Below, piece by piece: positions 1 through 9,684 of a DNA stretch of 64,000 bases (position 1 is the first letter of the stretch; each line of letters begins with the position of its first letter). The position numbers and the translations under genes are program-made. Origin of the DNA: Synechococcus sp. CBW1107 (GTDB taxonomy: Bacteria; Cyanobacteriota; Cyanobacteriia; PCC-6307; Cyanobiaceae); NCBI RefSeq assembly GCF_015841355.1, contig NZ_CP064908.1, forward strand, positions 558,001 through 622,000, written 5' to 3'. The notes below the pieces were generated by a model. That model saw only the letters and a program-made list of their open reading frames with translations, ran no database searches and was not told the DNA's origin.

Positions 1-1
1 G

Positions 2-616
2 GAGTTCATCCACATCTGTGATCGCCTCGACTTCCACAACATCGTGGTGTCGATGAAGGCCTCGCGGGCGCCGGTGATGCTGGCCGCCTACCGGATGATG
101 GCCGACCGGATGGATGCCGGCGGCTTCCATTACCCCCTGCACCTGGGAGTCACCGAAGCGGGCGATGGCGACTACGGCCGCATCAAGAGCACGGCCGGCA
201 TCGCCACCCTCCTGGCCGAAGGCCTCGGCGACACCATCCGGGTCTCGCTCACCGAGGCGCCCGAGAAGGAGATCCCGGTCTGCTACTCGATCCTTCAGGC
301 CCTGGGCCTCAGGAAAACGATGGTGGAATACGTGGCCTGCCCCAGCTGCGGCCGCACCCTCTTCAATCTGGAGGAGGTGCTGCACGTGGTTCGCAACGCC
401 ACGGCCCACCTCACCGGCCTGGACATCGCCGTGATGGGCTGCATCGTCAACGGACCCGGCGAGATGGCCGACGCCGACTACGGCTACGTGGGCAAGACCC
501 CCGGCACCATCTCCCTCTACCGCGGCCGCGACGAGATCCGCCGGGTTCCCGAGGCCGAGGGCGTGGAGGCCCTGATCGCCCTGATCAAGGAGGACGGCCG
601 CTGGGTCGATCCCTGA
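2..616 (+). CDS. ispG: 4-hydroxy-3-methylbut-2-enyl diphosphate synthase, 3' part
   Basis: This is the C-terminal part of IspG (GcpE); the 5' end lies outside the window and the frame is open from base 2. The enzyme makes HMBPP in the MEP isoprenoid pathway, using a [4Fe-4S] cluster fed by ferredoxin in cyanobacteria. The visible part carries the cluster cysteines in 'CPSCGRT' and '[10 protein letters not shown]', plus 'HLGVTEAG' and 'DYGRIKS' typical of the family. It ends about 100 bp before the ctp gene on the same strand. Its product feeds carotenoid, phytol and plastoquinone synthesis, to which crtL, ubiA and ispD in this window also belong. Identification is secure; only the missing 5' part is unseen. 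Confidence 0.97.
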   Translation, partial: EFIHICDRLDFHNIVVSMKASRAPVMLAAYRMMADRMDAGGFHYPLHLGVTEAGDGDYGRIKSTAGIATLLAEGLGDTIRVSLTEAPEKEIPVCYSILQALGLRKTMVEYVACPSCGRTLFNLEEVLHVVRNATAHLTGLDIAVMGCIVNGPGEMADADYGYVGKTPGTISLYRGRDEIRRVPEAEGVEALIALIKEDGRWVDP

Positions 617-716
617 CGGTCACATCCTGACTTGCCTGTGACCGTCCCCGATCCCTCGCCCGACCCCGGTGAGCGGGCTAGCTTGAGGAGACCGTCAAAC
701 GCCAGGGAATCAGCCA

Positions 717-2063
717 ATGGGCAGGGGTCGCACCGGGATCGCCGTTCTCGCCGGACTGGGTGCCTGCGCCACCGCCGTGATCGTCGGCACCGACTGGCTG
801 GGCTCCCCCAGCGCCGCCTCCCTGATCACCGACAGTCCCAAGGAGGTGATGGATCAGGCGTGGCAGATCGTCTTCCGCGACTACCTCGACACCACCGGCA
901 AATACACCCCCGATCAATGGCGCAAACTGCGCCGCGACCTTCTCGCCAAGAGCTACGGCAGCACCAAGGAAAGCTATGAGGCGATCCGGGGGATGCTCGG
1001 CACCCTCGATGATCCCTACACCCGCTTCATGGATCCGCGGGAGTTCAAGGAGATGCAGATCGACACCTCCGGAGAACTCTCCGGGGTGGGCATCCAGCTG
1101 AGCCTCGACAAGGAGACCAAGGAACTTGTGGTGGTCTCGCCGATCGACGGCTCGCCGGCCTCCGAAGCCGGTGTGCAGCCGAAGGATGTGATCGTCTCGA
1201 TCGACGGCAAGAGCACCAAGGGCATGAGCACCGAGGATGCGGTCAAGCTGATCCGCGGTCAGGCCGGCACCAAGGTCACCCTGGAGCTGCGTCGCAACAG
1301 CAAAGTAGTCTCCGTGCCGCTCACCCGCGCCCGCATCGAGCTGCATGCGGTCGAGCACCAGATCAACACCGGGCCCGACGGCATCAAGGTGGGGTACATC
1401 CGCCTGAAGCAGTTCAACGCCAACGCCGCCAAGGACATGCGCGCCGCCCTGCGCGACCTGGAGCAGAAAGGCGTGCAGGGCTACGTGCTCGACCTGCGCA
1501 GCAACCCCGGTGGTCTGCTGATGGCCAGCGTGGAGATTGCCCGTCAGCTGCTGGATGAGGGCATCATCGTCTCGACCCGGACCCGCGACGGCATCCAGGA
1601 CGTGCGCCGCGCCAACGGCCGCGCCCTGACCAAATCACCGATCGTGGTGCTCGTGAACGAGGGCTCCGCCAGCGCCAGCGAGATTCTCTCCGGTGCTCTG
1701 CAGGACAACAAACGCGCCGTGCTGGTGGGCCAGAAAACCTTCGGCAAGGGCCTGGTTCAGTCGGTGAGGGGTCTCTCCGATGGCTCCGGCATGACCGTGA
1801 CCATCGCCAAGTACCTCACCCCCAGTGGCCGCGACATCCACAAGCACGGCATCGCCCCGGATGTGTCGGTGAAGCTGAGCGAGGCCGAGGCCGCCAAGCT
1901 CAAGCTGGAGGATCTGGGCACCTCCAAGGATGTCCAGTACCGCGCAGCCGAATCGACCCTGGTCAAGAAGCTGCGTGAAACCAGCGCCTCCCGGACCACC
2001 TTCAATCCCACCAGTGCCAACCTGCCGGCGGCTCTGAAGACCCCTGGGACCAGCACGCCCTGA
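717..2063 (+). CDS. C-terminal processing peptidase, S41 family
   Basis: A 448-residue carboxyl-terminal protease of the CtpA/B/C family. In cyanobacteria these trim the D1 precursor or act on other exported proteins; which paralog this is cannot be settled here. A hydrophobic segment at residues 8-24 is a signal peptide or anchor. A PDZ domain covers about 115-200 ('GVGIQL', 'SPASEAGVQPKDVI'). The Ser/Lys dyad is visible as 'NEGSASASE' with Ser319 and 'TFGKGLVQ' with Lys344, 25 residues apart as in the D1 protease. The ATG is preceded by a purine-rich stretch. A perfect 15-bp hairpin follows the stop at 2094-2129. Confidence 0.93.
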   Translation: MGRGRTGIAVLAGLGACATAVIVGTDWLGSPSAASLITDSPKEVMDQAWQIVFRDYLDTTGKYTPDQWRKLRRDLLAKSYGSTKESYEAIRGMLGTLDDPYTRFMDPREFKEMQIDTSGELSGVGIQLSLDKETKELVVVSPIDGSPASEAGVQPKDVIVSIDGKSTKGMSTEDAVKLIRGQAGTKVTLELRRNSKVVSVPLTRARIELHAVEHQINTGPDGIKVGYIRLKQFNANAAKDMRAALRDLEQKGVQGYVLDLRSNPGGLLMASVEIARQLLDEGIIVSTRTRDGIQDVRRANGRALTKSPIVVLVNEGSASASEILSGALQDNKRAVLVGQKTFGKGLVQSVRGLSDGSGMTVTIAKYLTPSGRDIHKHGIAPDVSVKLSEAEAAKLKLEDLGTSKDVQYRAAESTLVKKLRETSASRTTFNPTSANLPAALKTPGTSTP

Positions 2064-2093
2064 ACAGACCCTGTAGAGACGGGAGACAGACCT

Positions 2094-2129
2094 GAACCCC
2101 AGCACTCAAGGAGCTGAGTGCTGGGGTTC
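2094..2129. terminator. Bidirectional hairpin between ctp and the 60-aa gene
   Basis: A perfect 15-bp inverted repeat, arms 2094-2108 and 2115-2129, with a 6-base loop AGGAGC. It lies 31 bp past the ctp stop and 27 bp past the stop of the convergent small gene, so it can terminate both. No T-tract follows on either strand, so intrinsic termination is inferred from stem strength and position. Confidence 0.6.
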
Positions 2130-2155
2130 CTGGGTCATTCACGGTCCCTGTGGCC

Positions 2156-2338
2156 TCAGGCCACCGGCTGCATCAGCCCGCCACCGGGGTTGGAATCGTC
2201 GTCGTCGTTGTTCTCCTGGTCGTTCTGGAACAGGGCGAAGAGGCCGAGGGCGAGCACGCTGATCACAGCCGAAACGAGCGCGTAGCCGCTCTGGAGCTCA
2301 GCCGTGATGCCGCTTGTCCCACCCACCAGTTCACCCAT
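2156..2338 (-). CDS. Small single-pass membrane protein, unknown
   Basis: A 60-residue protein I do not recognise. Residues about 19-38 form one hydrophobic helix ('ALVSAVISVLALGLFALF'), followed by an acidic, Asn/Asp-rich tail ('NDQENNDDDDSN') and a Gly/Pro end. The size and single helix resemble small thylakoid subunits, but no family signature is seen. The start ATG at 2338 has an inverted repeat and a possible -10 just upstream, so it probably has its own promoter although it lies 109 bp downstream of mfd on the same strand. Convergent to ctp with a shared hairpin. Real-gene status rests on the helix, the clean spacing and the terminator. Confidence 0.6.
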   Translation of the reverse strand: MGELVGGTSGITAELQSGYALVSAVISVLALGLFALFQNDQENNDDDDSNPGGGLMQPVA

Positions 2339-2351
2339 GACCGCGTTTCAA

Positions 2352-2370
2352 TTCGTTGCACTGTAACGAA
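2352..2370 (-). promoter_or_regulatory. Inverted repeat and possible -10 upstream of the 60-aa gene
   Basis: Arms TTCGTT (2352-2357) and AACGAA (2365-2370) flank a 7-base spacer, about 14 bp before the start at 2338. On the minus strand the spacer overlaps TACAGT, a 4/6 match to a -10 box. A repeat spanning the -10 would suit a repressor operator. This is inference from one site. Confidence 0.35.
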
Positions 2371-2447
2371 CTTTTGCGGAGATGAGACAACGGTGATTCT
2401 GAAGCTTTCCTTTACCCGCCAGGGACGCCCATCAGAGCTTCCCCTCC

Positions 2448-5400
2448 TCACACCGCCAGCACCGCCGCATTCTTGGCGGCCGCCTGCTCCACCCTCTGGG
2501 CGGCAGTGAGACCATCGGCACCGGGGATCTGATCGGCCATCGCCGCCAGCCAGTCCTTGAGGGTGTCCAGCTGCCGGTCGGCCGCCAGCACGTTCAGCCC
2601 CCGGGCGAGCACCCTGGCCGTGCTGCCGCCACCACCCTGGTACACCAGCCGGCCATGGAGGTGCTGGGGCAGACCCTGGCGCAGCAGGCGGAACGCCGGC
2701 TCCTCCATCGGTGTCTCCAGCACGATGTTGGGCTTCTCGGCGCGGATGCGTGAGAAGCCGCAGCGCCGTGCCAGCAGCTTCAGCTCCATCAGCTGCAGCA
2801 GGCTCGCCACCGGCGTGGGCATGGCGCCGTAGCGGTCCACCCAGTCGGCGGCCAGCTGCACCAGCTCCTCCCGGACCCGGCAGTCGGCGGCGGCGCGGTA
2901 GGCGGCCATCTTCTCGTCGCTCTCGGGGATCCAGTCGGCGGGAATGAAGGCGGTGACCGGCAGATCGATCTGGGTGTCCTCCACGACCGGAATGTCCTGG
3001 CCCTGGATCTCTGCGAGCGATTCCTGCAGCATCTCCATGTAGAGGTCGAAGCCGATGGTCTCCATCTGGCCGCTCTGCTCCACCCCCAGCAGGTTGCCCA
3101 CGCCACGGATCTCCATGTCGCGCATGGCCAGCTGATAGCCGCTGCCCAGCTGGGCGAATTCCTGGATCGCCCGCAGGCGCTGACGCGCCGCCTCACTCAG
3201 CGACGCGTCGCCGGGATAGAAGAGCCAGGCATGGGCCTGGATGCCGCTGCGGCCCACACGGCCGCGCAGCTGATAGAGCTGGGCGAGGCCGAACTTGTGG
3301 GCATCCTCCACCAGGATCGTGTTCACCCGAGGGATGTCGAGACCCGATTCGATGATCGTGGTGCAGAGCATCACGTCGGCCTCGCCGGCGTTGAAGGCCA
3401 CCATGGCGCTCTCCAGCTCCCCCTCCGCCATCTGGCCGTGGGCGATCAGCAGCTTCAGGCCCGGCAGCATCTCCCGCAGCGATCCGGCCACCTCCTCGAT
3501 CCCCTCGACCCGCGGCACCACGTAGAACACCTGGCCGCCGCGGTCGAGTTCCTGGCGGATGGCGCTGCGCACCGCTTCCTCATCCAGGGCCGCCAGGTGG
3601 GTCTTGATCGGCCGGCGCAGGGGCGGTGGTGTGGTGATCAGGCTCATCTCGCGCACCCCCGAGAGACTCATGTAGAGCGTGCGCGGAATCGGCGTGGCCG
3701 AGAGCGTGAGCACATCCACGTCCTTGCGCAGCGCCTTGATCTTCTCCTTCTGATTCACACCGAAGCGCTGCTCCTCATCCACCACCAGCAGCCCGAGCTT
3801 GTCGAACGTGGTGCCCTTGCCCAGCAGCTGATGGGTGCCCACCACCACATCCACCGTGCCGTCCCTGAGTCCATCGAGGATCGTCTTGCGCTCGGCGGCG
3901 GTGCGGAAGCGGTTGAGCAGGGCCACCTTGAGCGGGTAGGGGGCGAAGCGCTCGCTCAGGGTGCGCCAGTGCTGCTGCGCCAGCACCGTGGTGGGGGCTA
4001 GCAGGGCGCATTGCTTGCCGGCCGTGACCGCCTTGAACACCGCCCGGATCGCCACCTCGGTCTTGCCGAAGCCCACATCCCCGCACACCAGCCGGTCCAT
4101 CGGCTCGGGCTTCTCCATGTCGCGCTTCACGTCGGCGATCGCCTTGAGCTGATCGGGCGTGGGCTCGTAGGGGAAGGAGTCCTCCAGCTCGTCTTGCCAG
4201 GGGCCATCGGGGGGGAAGGGGAAGCCGGCGGCCTGCTGACGCTCCGCATAGAGCTTCACCAGGTCCATCGCCACCTTGCGCACCGCCTTGCGGGCGCGTT
4301 CCTTGGCCTTGGTCCAGGCCACACCGCCCATGCGGTTCAGCTCCGGAGGGCTGTCGGTGCTGGCGCGGTAGCGCCCGAGGCTGCCCAGCTGATCGGCCGC
4401 CACCCGCAGCAGCCCATCGGCGTACTGCACCACGAGGTAATCGCGCGACTCGCCGCTGATCGCCAGCTTCTCCAGTTTGAGAAAGCGGCCGATGCCGTGG
4501 TTGCGGTGCACCACGAAGTCGCCGGGGCGCATCTTGCCCGGGTCCACCGTGCGGCTGGCCGCCTTGCGGCGGCGGCGCACGTAGCCGGTGGCGGCCAGGC
4601 TGTGCTGGCCGAAGAATTCCCGGTCGGTGAGCAGCACCAGCTTCCAGGCCGGCAGCTGCAGTCCCTCCAGCTCGGCGGTGCCGCGCAGCTTCAGCGCCAC
4701 GGGCGTGTTCTGCTCGCCCAGCCGCTCGATCGCGGGAAAATCGTGGGGGTTGGGCACGAAGCGGGTGATGCAGTCGTGCTCCTCCAGCAGGGCCACGGCC
4801 CGGCTGGGCTGGGCCGAGACCAGCCACACCCGGGCCTTCTCCTGCTGGTAGCCCTTCACCAGGGCCGCGAGGCGACCGAAGGCATTGGGGTGGGCCGGCA
4901 CCGCACGGCTGGAGAGATCGAAGCTGTTGGGGTGCCGGTCGCTCTCGTGCAGCTCGGCCAGATCGAAGCCGGCGAAGCGCTCGGCGGCCGCCAGGGCCTC
5001 CTCCACCGGGCGGTGCAGTGAGGGCGGCAGCAAGCCGGGCGGCAGGGCGGCGCTTACCTCGGCGTGGTGGTCGCTGGCGTGGTCGAACCACTGCTGGCCG
5101 TGGCCCAGGACGTGGCGCCGCTCATCCACCGCGATCAGGGTGGCGTCCGGCAGATAGTCGAGCAGGGTGGCGGGCCGCTCCCAGGCCAGGCCCATCAGCC
5201 GGCGCATGCCCTCGGGCGTGCCGCCCTCGAGCAGCTGCTCGAGGGCCTCGGGGGCGAGCAGCTCCGTGAGGGCCTCCGGCATCGACTCGCGCAGGGCGTC
5301 GGCGATCAGCGGGGCATAGCCCGTGGGTGTCAGACGCACCGCCTCGATCGCGTCGAGGGAGCGCTGGGTGGCGGGATCGAACTCCCGCAGCTTCTCCAGG

Positions 5401-6011
5401 TCTTCTCCGAAGAACTCCAGCCTCACCGGCAGCTCGGCGCTCACCGGGAACACATCCACGATGTCGCCGCGGCGGCTCCAGCTGCCCTCCTGCTCGATCG
5501 TCGGCACCCGCTCGTAGCCGAGGCGGGTGAGGGTGTCGGCCAGGTCGTCGAGATCGACGCTGCTGCCCTTGCGCAGGCTCAGGCAGCGGGCGGCCAGGGC
5601 GGCGGGTGGCGGCAGGTGGGGCTGCAGGGCGCGCTCGGTGGCCACGATCGCTCCGGCCCAGGAACGGCCGGTGCCATCGATCAGCTCACTGAGCACCTGC
5701 AGCTGGCCCCAGGTGATCTCGCTGGTGGGATCGAAGGGTTCGTAGGGGGAGCCCTCGCTGGTGGGGTAGAGCTGAGCCGTGGGCCAGCCCATCAGCTCCA
5801 GCAGGGCCGCCCAGCGGCCCGCCTCCTCCAGAGTGGGCACGATCACCACCAGGGGCCTGCCGCCCCGCCGGGCCAGGGCGCTGGTGATCAGGGCGCGGGC
5901 CGCCCGGCCGGCCCCGCTGAGCCGCAGCCGCTCGGGCCGTCCGCTGCGCTCCAGCACCTCCCCGGTGAGGGGCACCTGCTCGAGCTGGCGCACCAGGGCG
6001 GTGAGGGGCAT
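2448..6011 (-). CDS. mfd: Transcription-repair coupling factor
   Basis: A 1187-residue Mfd, a DNA translocase that removes RNA polymerase stalled at lesions and recruits UvrA. Order: UvrB-like N-terminal domains, RNA-polymerase-interaction domain ('[15 protein letters not shown]', 'YLVVQYADG'), helicase domains with Walker A 'GDVGFGKTE', DEEQ box 'VVDEEQRFG', motif III 'LSATPIPRT' and motif VI 'QLRGRVGRS', then the TRCF C-terminal domain. I start it at the ATG at 6011 ('[12 protein letters not shown]'). An in-frame start 24 codons upstream would add an Arg-rich tail not expected in the family. It is divergent from the HExxH gene, with about 80 bp between starts. Confidence 0.95.
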   Translation of the reverse strand: MPLTALVRQLEQVPLTGEVLERSGRPERLRLSGAGRAARALITSALARRGGRPLVVIVPTLEEAGRWAALLELMGWPTAQLYPTSEGSPYEPFDPTSEITWGQLQVLSELIDGTGRSWAGAIVATERALQPHLPPPAALAARCLSLRKGSSVDLDDLADTLTRLGYERVPTIEQEGSWSRRGDIVDVFPVSAELPVRLEFFGEDLEKLREFDPATQRSLDAIEAVRLTPTGYAPLIADALRESMPEALTELLAPEALEQLLEGGTPEGMRRLMGLAWERPATLLDYLPDATLIAVDERRHVLGHGQQWFDHASDHHAEVSAALPPGLLPPSLHRPVEEALAAAERFAGFDLAELHESDRHPNSFDLSSRAVPAHPNAFGRLAALVKGYQQEKARVWLVSAQPSRAVALLEEHDCITRFVPNPHDFPAIERLGEQNTPVALKLRGTAELEGLQLPAWKLVLLTDREFFGQHSLAATGYVRRRRKAASRTVDPGKMRPGDFVVHRNHGIGRFLKLEKLAISGESRDYLVVQYADGLLRVAADQLGSLGRYRASTDSPPELNRMGGVAWTKAKERARKAVRKVAMDLVKLYAERQQAAGFPFPPDGPWQDELEDSFPYEPTPDQLKAIADVKRDMEKPEPMDRLVCGDVGFGKTEVAIRAVFKAVTAGKQCALLAPTTVLAQQHWRTLSERFAPYPLKVALLNRFRTAAERKTILDGLRDGTVDVVVGTHQLLGKGTTFDKLGLLVVDEEQRFGVNQKEKIKALRKDVDVLTLSATPIPRTLYMSLSGVREMSLITTPPPLRRPIKTHLAALDEEAVRSAIRQELDRGGQVFYVVPRVEGIEEVAGSLREMLPGLKLLIAHGQMAEGELESAMVAFNAGEADVMLCTTIIESGLDIPRVNTILVEDAHKFGLAQLYQLRGRVGRSGIQAHAWLFYPGDASLSEAARQRLRAIQEFAQLGSGYQLAMRDMEIRGVGNLLGVEQSGQMETIGFDLYMEMLQESLAEIQGQDIPVVEDTQIDLPVTAFIPADWIPESDEKMAAYRAAADCRVREELVQLAADWVDRYGAMPTPVASLLQLMELKLLARRCGFSRIRAEKPNIVLETPMEEPAFRLLRQGLPQHLHGRLVYQGGGGSTARVLARGLNVLAADRQLDTLKDWLAAMADQIPGADGLTAAQRVEQAAAKNAAVLAV

Positions 6012-6094
6012 CGGAGGGCGGACCGGCACGGGACCCGATCTTCGCAAGCGGAGCCGTCGGCCGCGGCCCGCCGCCAGGGACACGCCCCCGCGCT

Positions 6095-7012
6095 ATGAAC
6101 GAACACCCGAGGCCATCAGATCCAGCCTCCGTCCGCGCGCCTGGCGCCGTCATGAGCAACGCCCGCCGCCCCTCGCGCCGATCGAGGCCAGCCCGCCGCA
6201 CCCGGGGCGCCGGGAGCCGCTCAGCCGCCGGGAGCCCCACACCGCTGCTGATCGGTCTGGCCCTCAGTGCCGCTGGTGGTCTGGCCGCCCTGATGCTGTT
6301 CTCCCCCCAGCCCCAGCGCAGTGACACCCTCCTGGCCCTGCAGGACCTCACCATCCAGCTGCAGGAGGTGGTGCTCGCGAGCCGTCCGGAGCCGCCGCGG
6401 CCCGGCGATCGGGTGCTCACCAGCGCCGGTCTGCCTGAGCTTCTGTCCCAGCTCGACACGGCCGATCAGAGCTGGCTGCCGCGGGCTGAACCCCTCGGCG
6501 ACGGACGCATCCGCTACCTCTACAAACGGCGCCTGGAGGATCCGCCCCTGAGCATCGCCCAGATCGAGGAGCTGCGCCGCAATCCACCCAGCCACCAGCT
6601 GGAACGCGACGCCATCGCCAGCCTGCTGAGCAACCTGGAGCGGGCCGGGGTGCAGGTGGTGATCGGACCGCCCCGCAAAGCCAGGGCTGCCGGGGAATGG
6701 GAACCGGCCGCCCGGACCCTGCGGATTCGCCCCGATGTGATCGAGAAGGGGAGCGTGGAGTTCGCGCGGGTGCTCAACCACGAAGCGATTCACGTCGCCC
6801 AGAGCTGCCGCCATGGAGGCCTCTGGGCCCGGCCCAGGCTGCTCGGTCTCTCGATCGTCCTCGACCCGGTCAGCCGGCGCAATCTGCAGGATCCCGTCTA
6901 TGCCAGGGCCAGCCCCACCGAGCTCCGGCTGGAGCAGGAGGCCTACGCCAACCAGCACCGGCTCACCCTGGGGCCGGCTCTGCTGGCGAAGGAATGCCGT
7001 GCTCAGGGCTGA
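6095..7012 (+). CDS. Predicted membrane-anchored HExxH metallopeptidase-like protein
   Basis: A 305-residue protein of unknown function. An Arg-rich N-terminus is followed by one hydrophobic segment at about 51-70 ('LLIGLALSAAGGLAALML'), so the rest is probably periplasmic or lumenal. 'NHEAIHVAQSC' at 228-238 contains HExxH (His229, Glu230, His233). 'LEQEAYANQH' near residue 280 could supply a third, glutamate ligand as in gluzincins. These residues suggest a zinc peptidase, but no named family was recognised. A start at codon 20 (6152) is also possible and would shorten the charged tail. The last 50 bp overlap the 3' end of the convergent gene at 6963-7790. Confidence 0.75.
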   Translation: MNEHPRPSDPASVRAPGAVMSNARRPSRRSRPARRTRGAGSRSAAGSPTPLLIGLALSAAGGLAALMLFSPQPQRSDTLLALQDLTIQLQEVVLASRPEPPRPGDRVLTSAGLPELLSQLDTADQSWLPRAEPLGDGRIRYLYKRRLEDPPLSIAQIEELRRNPPSHQLERDAIASLLSNLERAGVQVVIGPPRKARAAGEWEPAARTLRIRPDVIEKGSVEFARVLNHEAIHVAQSCRHGGLWARPRLLGLSIVLDPVSRRNLQDPVYARASPTELRLEQEAYANQHRLTLGPALLAKECRAQG

Positions 7013-7790
7013 CCCCGGTCAGGGCCTCCAGCTGTTGCGCCAGGAGGTCGTTGAAGCGCAGCAGGTCCTCGTCGCTGAGCTGCTGGCGGCTGGCGAGGTG
7101 GAATTCGCGCTCCAGCAGGGCGCGCCCCTGGGCCGCTCCCCAGCCCAGTCGCGCCAGCAACCCATCGGAGCGGCGCAGGAGGTCGGAGCGGCGCAGGGGC
7201 AGGGCGGCCTGGGCCGGATCCACCCCAGGCTCCAGCTGGCGCAGGGCGGCGAGGTAGGCCAGCAGATCGGCATAGCGGATCAGGCGGCTGCGGCTGGGGT
7301 GATCGAAGGCCCGCTGCAGGTAGATCGACTCCTGCTCCCGCTCCCAGCCCAGCTGCCTCAGCAGCCGCTCCAGTTCGGCCAGTTCCTCACTCCAGTCGTC
7401 GGGATCGGCCAGCGGTTCGGCTTCCGCGACGGTCGGGCGGTCGGGGCCACCTGTGGGTTCCAGGGCCGGCGCGGGCACTGGTGGCACTGGCACTGGTGTT
7501 GGTGTTGGTGTTGGGGCTGGGGCTGGACCGGGTGATGGAGCTGGGCGGACGTCTGTCCGCGCCGGCGGCGTCGTGGCCCCCACCCCCTGCTGGGGGGCAA
7601 CGATCGGTGCTGACAGCGGGGCCGGTTCCTGCAGCCGCAGCAGCAGCCGCTGCAGCGCCCGGTCTTCGGCGGCCTCGACGCTGGGGGCCTCCCCGAGGGC
7701 GCTGCCCAGACAGCGGCCACCATCCCAGGCACTCACCTCCACCACCCGCAGGCCGGGGTCGGCGTGGGCCAGTCGCGCCCGAAGCTGCAT
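6963..7790 (-). CDS. Uncharacterised protein with proline-rich linker
   Basis: A 275-residue protein I cannot assign. It has a compact N-terminal part to about residue 55 ('LRVVEVSAWDGGRCLGSALG'), then a Pro/Ala/Thr linker at about 80-112 made of PT, PV and PA repeats. A Leu/Arg-rich, probably helical C-terminal half follows with two similar-looking segments ('LERLLRQLGWEREQESIYLQ' and 'LLARLGWGAAQGRALLEREF'), suggesting an internal duplication. No signal peptide or membrane helix. It is divergent from the TerC gene with 60 bp between starts. Its last 50 bp overlap the convergent HExxH gene, so both 3' ends are coding on both strands. Confidence 0.7.
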   Translation of the reverse strand: MQLRARLAHADPGLRVVEVSAWDGGRCLGSALGEAPSVEAAEDRALQRLLLRLQEPAPLSAPIVAPQQGVGATTPPARTDVRPAPSPGPAPAPTPTPTPVPVPPVPAPALEPTGGPDRPTVAEAEPLADPDDWSEELAELERLLRQLGWEREQESIYLQRAFDHPSRSRLIRYADLLAYLAALRQLEPGVDPAQAALPLRRSDLLRRSDGLLARLGWGAAQGRALLEREFHLASRQQLSDEDLLRFNDLLAQQLEALTGVSPEHGIPSPAEPAPG

Positions 7791-7850
7791 CGCGGGGAAG
7801 CCGGTGTAGGGGACTTTCTAGAGTGGCGCCACCGAACCCGCTGCACGCCA

Positions 7851-8639
7851 ATGGAAGCGGAGTCGATTACCTCCCTCACACCCCTGCTGGAGGAGGCGGA
7901 TCAGTGGGGGGAGCTGCTGCTGCTGCTGCCGCTGCTGGTGGCTCTCGAAGCGGTGCTCTCCGCCGACAACGCCATTGCCCTGGCGGCCATCTCAAGGCGG
8001 CTGCACGAACCGCAACTCCAGCGTCAGGCCCTCAACCTCGGCCTCGGCCTGGCCCTGGTCTTCCGTCTGGGGCTGATCCTGCTGGCCCGCTGGGTGCTGA
8101 ACTTCTGGCCCCTGCAGCTGGCGGCCGCCGCCTATCTGCTCTGGCTCAGCAGTACCAACCTGCTGCGGCCCGGCGATGAATCAAGTGGTGATGAGCCTGA
8201 GCCCCCCAGCGAGGGTGCATCCGCCACTGCTGAGCAGGCTCCTCACCCGGGCGCCGCCACCAGCAGCCATGCCGGGGCAACTGGACTAGGGGCGGTGGTG
8301 CTCACCCTTGCAGTCACCGATCTCGCCTTCTCCCTCGACAGCGTGGCGGCGGCTGTGGCTGTGAGCGATCGTCTCTGGCTGGTGATGACCGGCGGGGTGA
8401 TCGGGGTGATCGCCCTGCGTCTCACCGCCGAGCTGTTCATCCGCTGGCTGGGGCTCTACCCCAACCTGGAGCGGGCCGGGTACCTCGCTGTCGGGCTGGT
8501 GGGCCTGCGCCTGCTGCTCCGCCTGGGGCTGCCCCAGCTGGTGCCGCCCGAGTGGGCCCTGCTGCTGCTGGTGGCGGGCCTGTTCCTGTGGGGATTCTCC
8601 AGGCGCGTGAGCGCTGAGGCCGGTGAGGTGAACCCCTGA
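7851..8639 (+). CDS. TerC-family integral membrane protein
   Basis: A 262-residue polytopic protein of the TerC family. Family members are linked to tellurite resistance, thylakoid biogenesis (plant TerC) and, for Alx/TerC in bacteria, manganese export. The hallmark acidic helices are both present: 'VLSADNAIALAAI' near residue 35 and 'AVTDLAFSLDSVAAAVAVSD' near residue 160. About seven hydrophobic helices are visible, split by a Glu/Ser/Ala-rich loop at about 105-145. The start is the ATG at 7851; upstream in-frame codons give no membrane sequence. The DUF6464 gene follows after 5 bp, so the two are probably one operon. Confidence 0.88.
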   Translation: MEAESITSLTPLLEEADQWGELLLLLPLLVALEAVLSADNAIALAAISRRLHEPQLQRQALNLGLGLALVFRLGLILLARWVLNFWPLQLAAAAYLLWLSSTNLLRPGDESSGDEPEPPSEGASATAEQAPHPGAATSSHAGATGLGAVVLTLAVTDLAFSLDSVAAAVAVSDRLWLVMTGGVIGVIALRLTAELFIRWLGLYPNLERAGYLAVGLVGLRLLLRLGLPQLVPPEWALLLLVAGLFLWGFSRRVSAEAGEVNP

Positions 8640-8644
8640 AACCC

Positions 8645-8998
8645 TTGCGCATCGAACTTCGTCAGGCCGGCAGTGGCCAGCTGCTGGACCAGCTCGAGCT
8701 CGAGGAGCTGGGGGAGATTCCCCAGCCTGGCCGCTGGTTTCTCCATGGCAGCCGCAGTTTCCTGGTGCTGCAGCGGCACCACCGCTACCAGCTGTGCAAT
8801 GGCCGCTACGAACTGGTCACGGTGGCCCTGCAGGTGAAGGCGGAGCGGCAGCCCACAGACGCGCGCTGGTGGAACGGAGGCTGGGTGATCGGCGACCCCA
8901 GTTGCCGCTTCAATGCCCGTTCACCGCTGTTGCGCTGCGCCGTGCTGCCTGATGGTCCCTGCGAGTGCTGCGCCCACTACACCGGCCGCCAGAACTGA
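8645..8998 (+). CDS. DUF6464-type protein
   Basis: A 117-residue soluble protein of a cyanobacterial family of unknown function. The conserved C-terminal block is 'GDPSCRFNARSPLLRCAV' followed by a Cys cluster ('GPCECCAHY'). The cysteines suggest a metal or redox site, which is inference. The only suitable start is a TTG at 8645, five bases after the terC-like stop, implying coupling to that gene. It ends 18 bp before the stop of the convergent UPF0016 gene. Confidence 0.78.
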   Translation: MRIELRQAGSGQLLDQLELEELGEIPQPGRWFLHGSRSFLVLQRHHRYQLCNGRYELVTVALQVKAERQPTDARWWNGGWVIGDPSCRFNARSPLLRCAVLPDGPCECCAHYTGRQN

Positions 8999-9016
8999 GC
9001 AACCGACGGCACCACC

Positions 9017-9664
9017 TCAGCCCAGGGCCTGCCGCAGGGCCACCACGGCGAAGGCCAGGAACAGGCCGCCGCTGAGCCGGTAGAGGAGGCGTTCGGAGAG
9101 CATCTGGCCGATCCATTTTCCCGCCCCCACCGCCAGACCCGTGACCAGGGCATGGCCCGCCAGGGTGCCGGCCAGCAGGGCACTGAAGGTGAACCCCGGT
9201 GCGGTGGCCAGAAAGATGGTGGCGAACTGGGTGCGATCCCCCAGTTCGGCCATGAACACCAGCAGGAAGGCTTCTCGCACCACCAGCCAGCCCCCGGCCC
9301 GGCTCTGGTCCTGGTTGGCTTCGGCGGCATTGACGAGATCCTCCGCCTCCTGGGCCTCCTGCTCGGCGGCCTGCGCACCCATGGCCTGGGCATCGATCAG
9401 AAGCTTCAGGCCGAACCCGCCGAAGAGGAGGGCCGCCAGCCACGGCACCAGCTCCGGCGGCAGCAGACTGCGCAGCCCCAGACCGAAGGCCAGGGAGATC
9501 AGCGTGACGGCCGCCAGGGCGGCGAACGCCCCGACGAAGACCCAGCGGGCCCGGTGGCGGGCGGCCAGCAGGAACGCCACGAAGAACGTCTTGTCCCCCA
9601 GCTCCGCCAGGGTGATCGCAGTGAAGCTAGAGCCGAATGCGGCGATGGCGGGATCGCTGGCCAT
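9017..9664 (-). CDS. UPF0016/GDT1-family cation transporter, likely Mn2+
   Basis: A 215-residue membrane protein with the two signature motifs of the TMEM165/GDT1 family: 'ELGDKT' at 21-26 and 'ELGDRT' at 140-145, each in a repeat of about three helices joined by an acidic Ala/Glu-rich loop (about 97-118). Characterised cyanobacterial and plastid members (Mnx, PAM71) move Mn2+, some also Ca2+, across thylakoid or plasma membranes. Both halves are in one chain, so it should work without a partner half-gene. Its ATG lies 20 bp after the sbtB stop, so it is probably the last gene of the sbtA-sbtB operon. The substrate is inferred from family. Confidence 0.9.
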   Translation of the reverse strand: MASDPAIAAFGSSFTAITLAELGDKTFFVAFLLAARHRARWVFVGAFAALAAVTLISLAFGLGLRSLLPPELVPWLAALLFGGFGLKLLIDAQAMGAQAAEQEAQEAEDLVNAAEANQDQSRAGGWLVVREAFLLVFMAELGDRTQFATIFLATAPGFTFSALLAGTLAGHALVTGLAVGAGKWIGQMLSERLLYRLSGGLFLAFAVVALRQALG

Positions 9665-9684
9665 GAAGGGGGTGGGGCTGGGGC

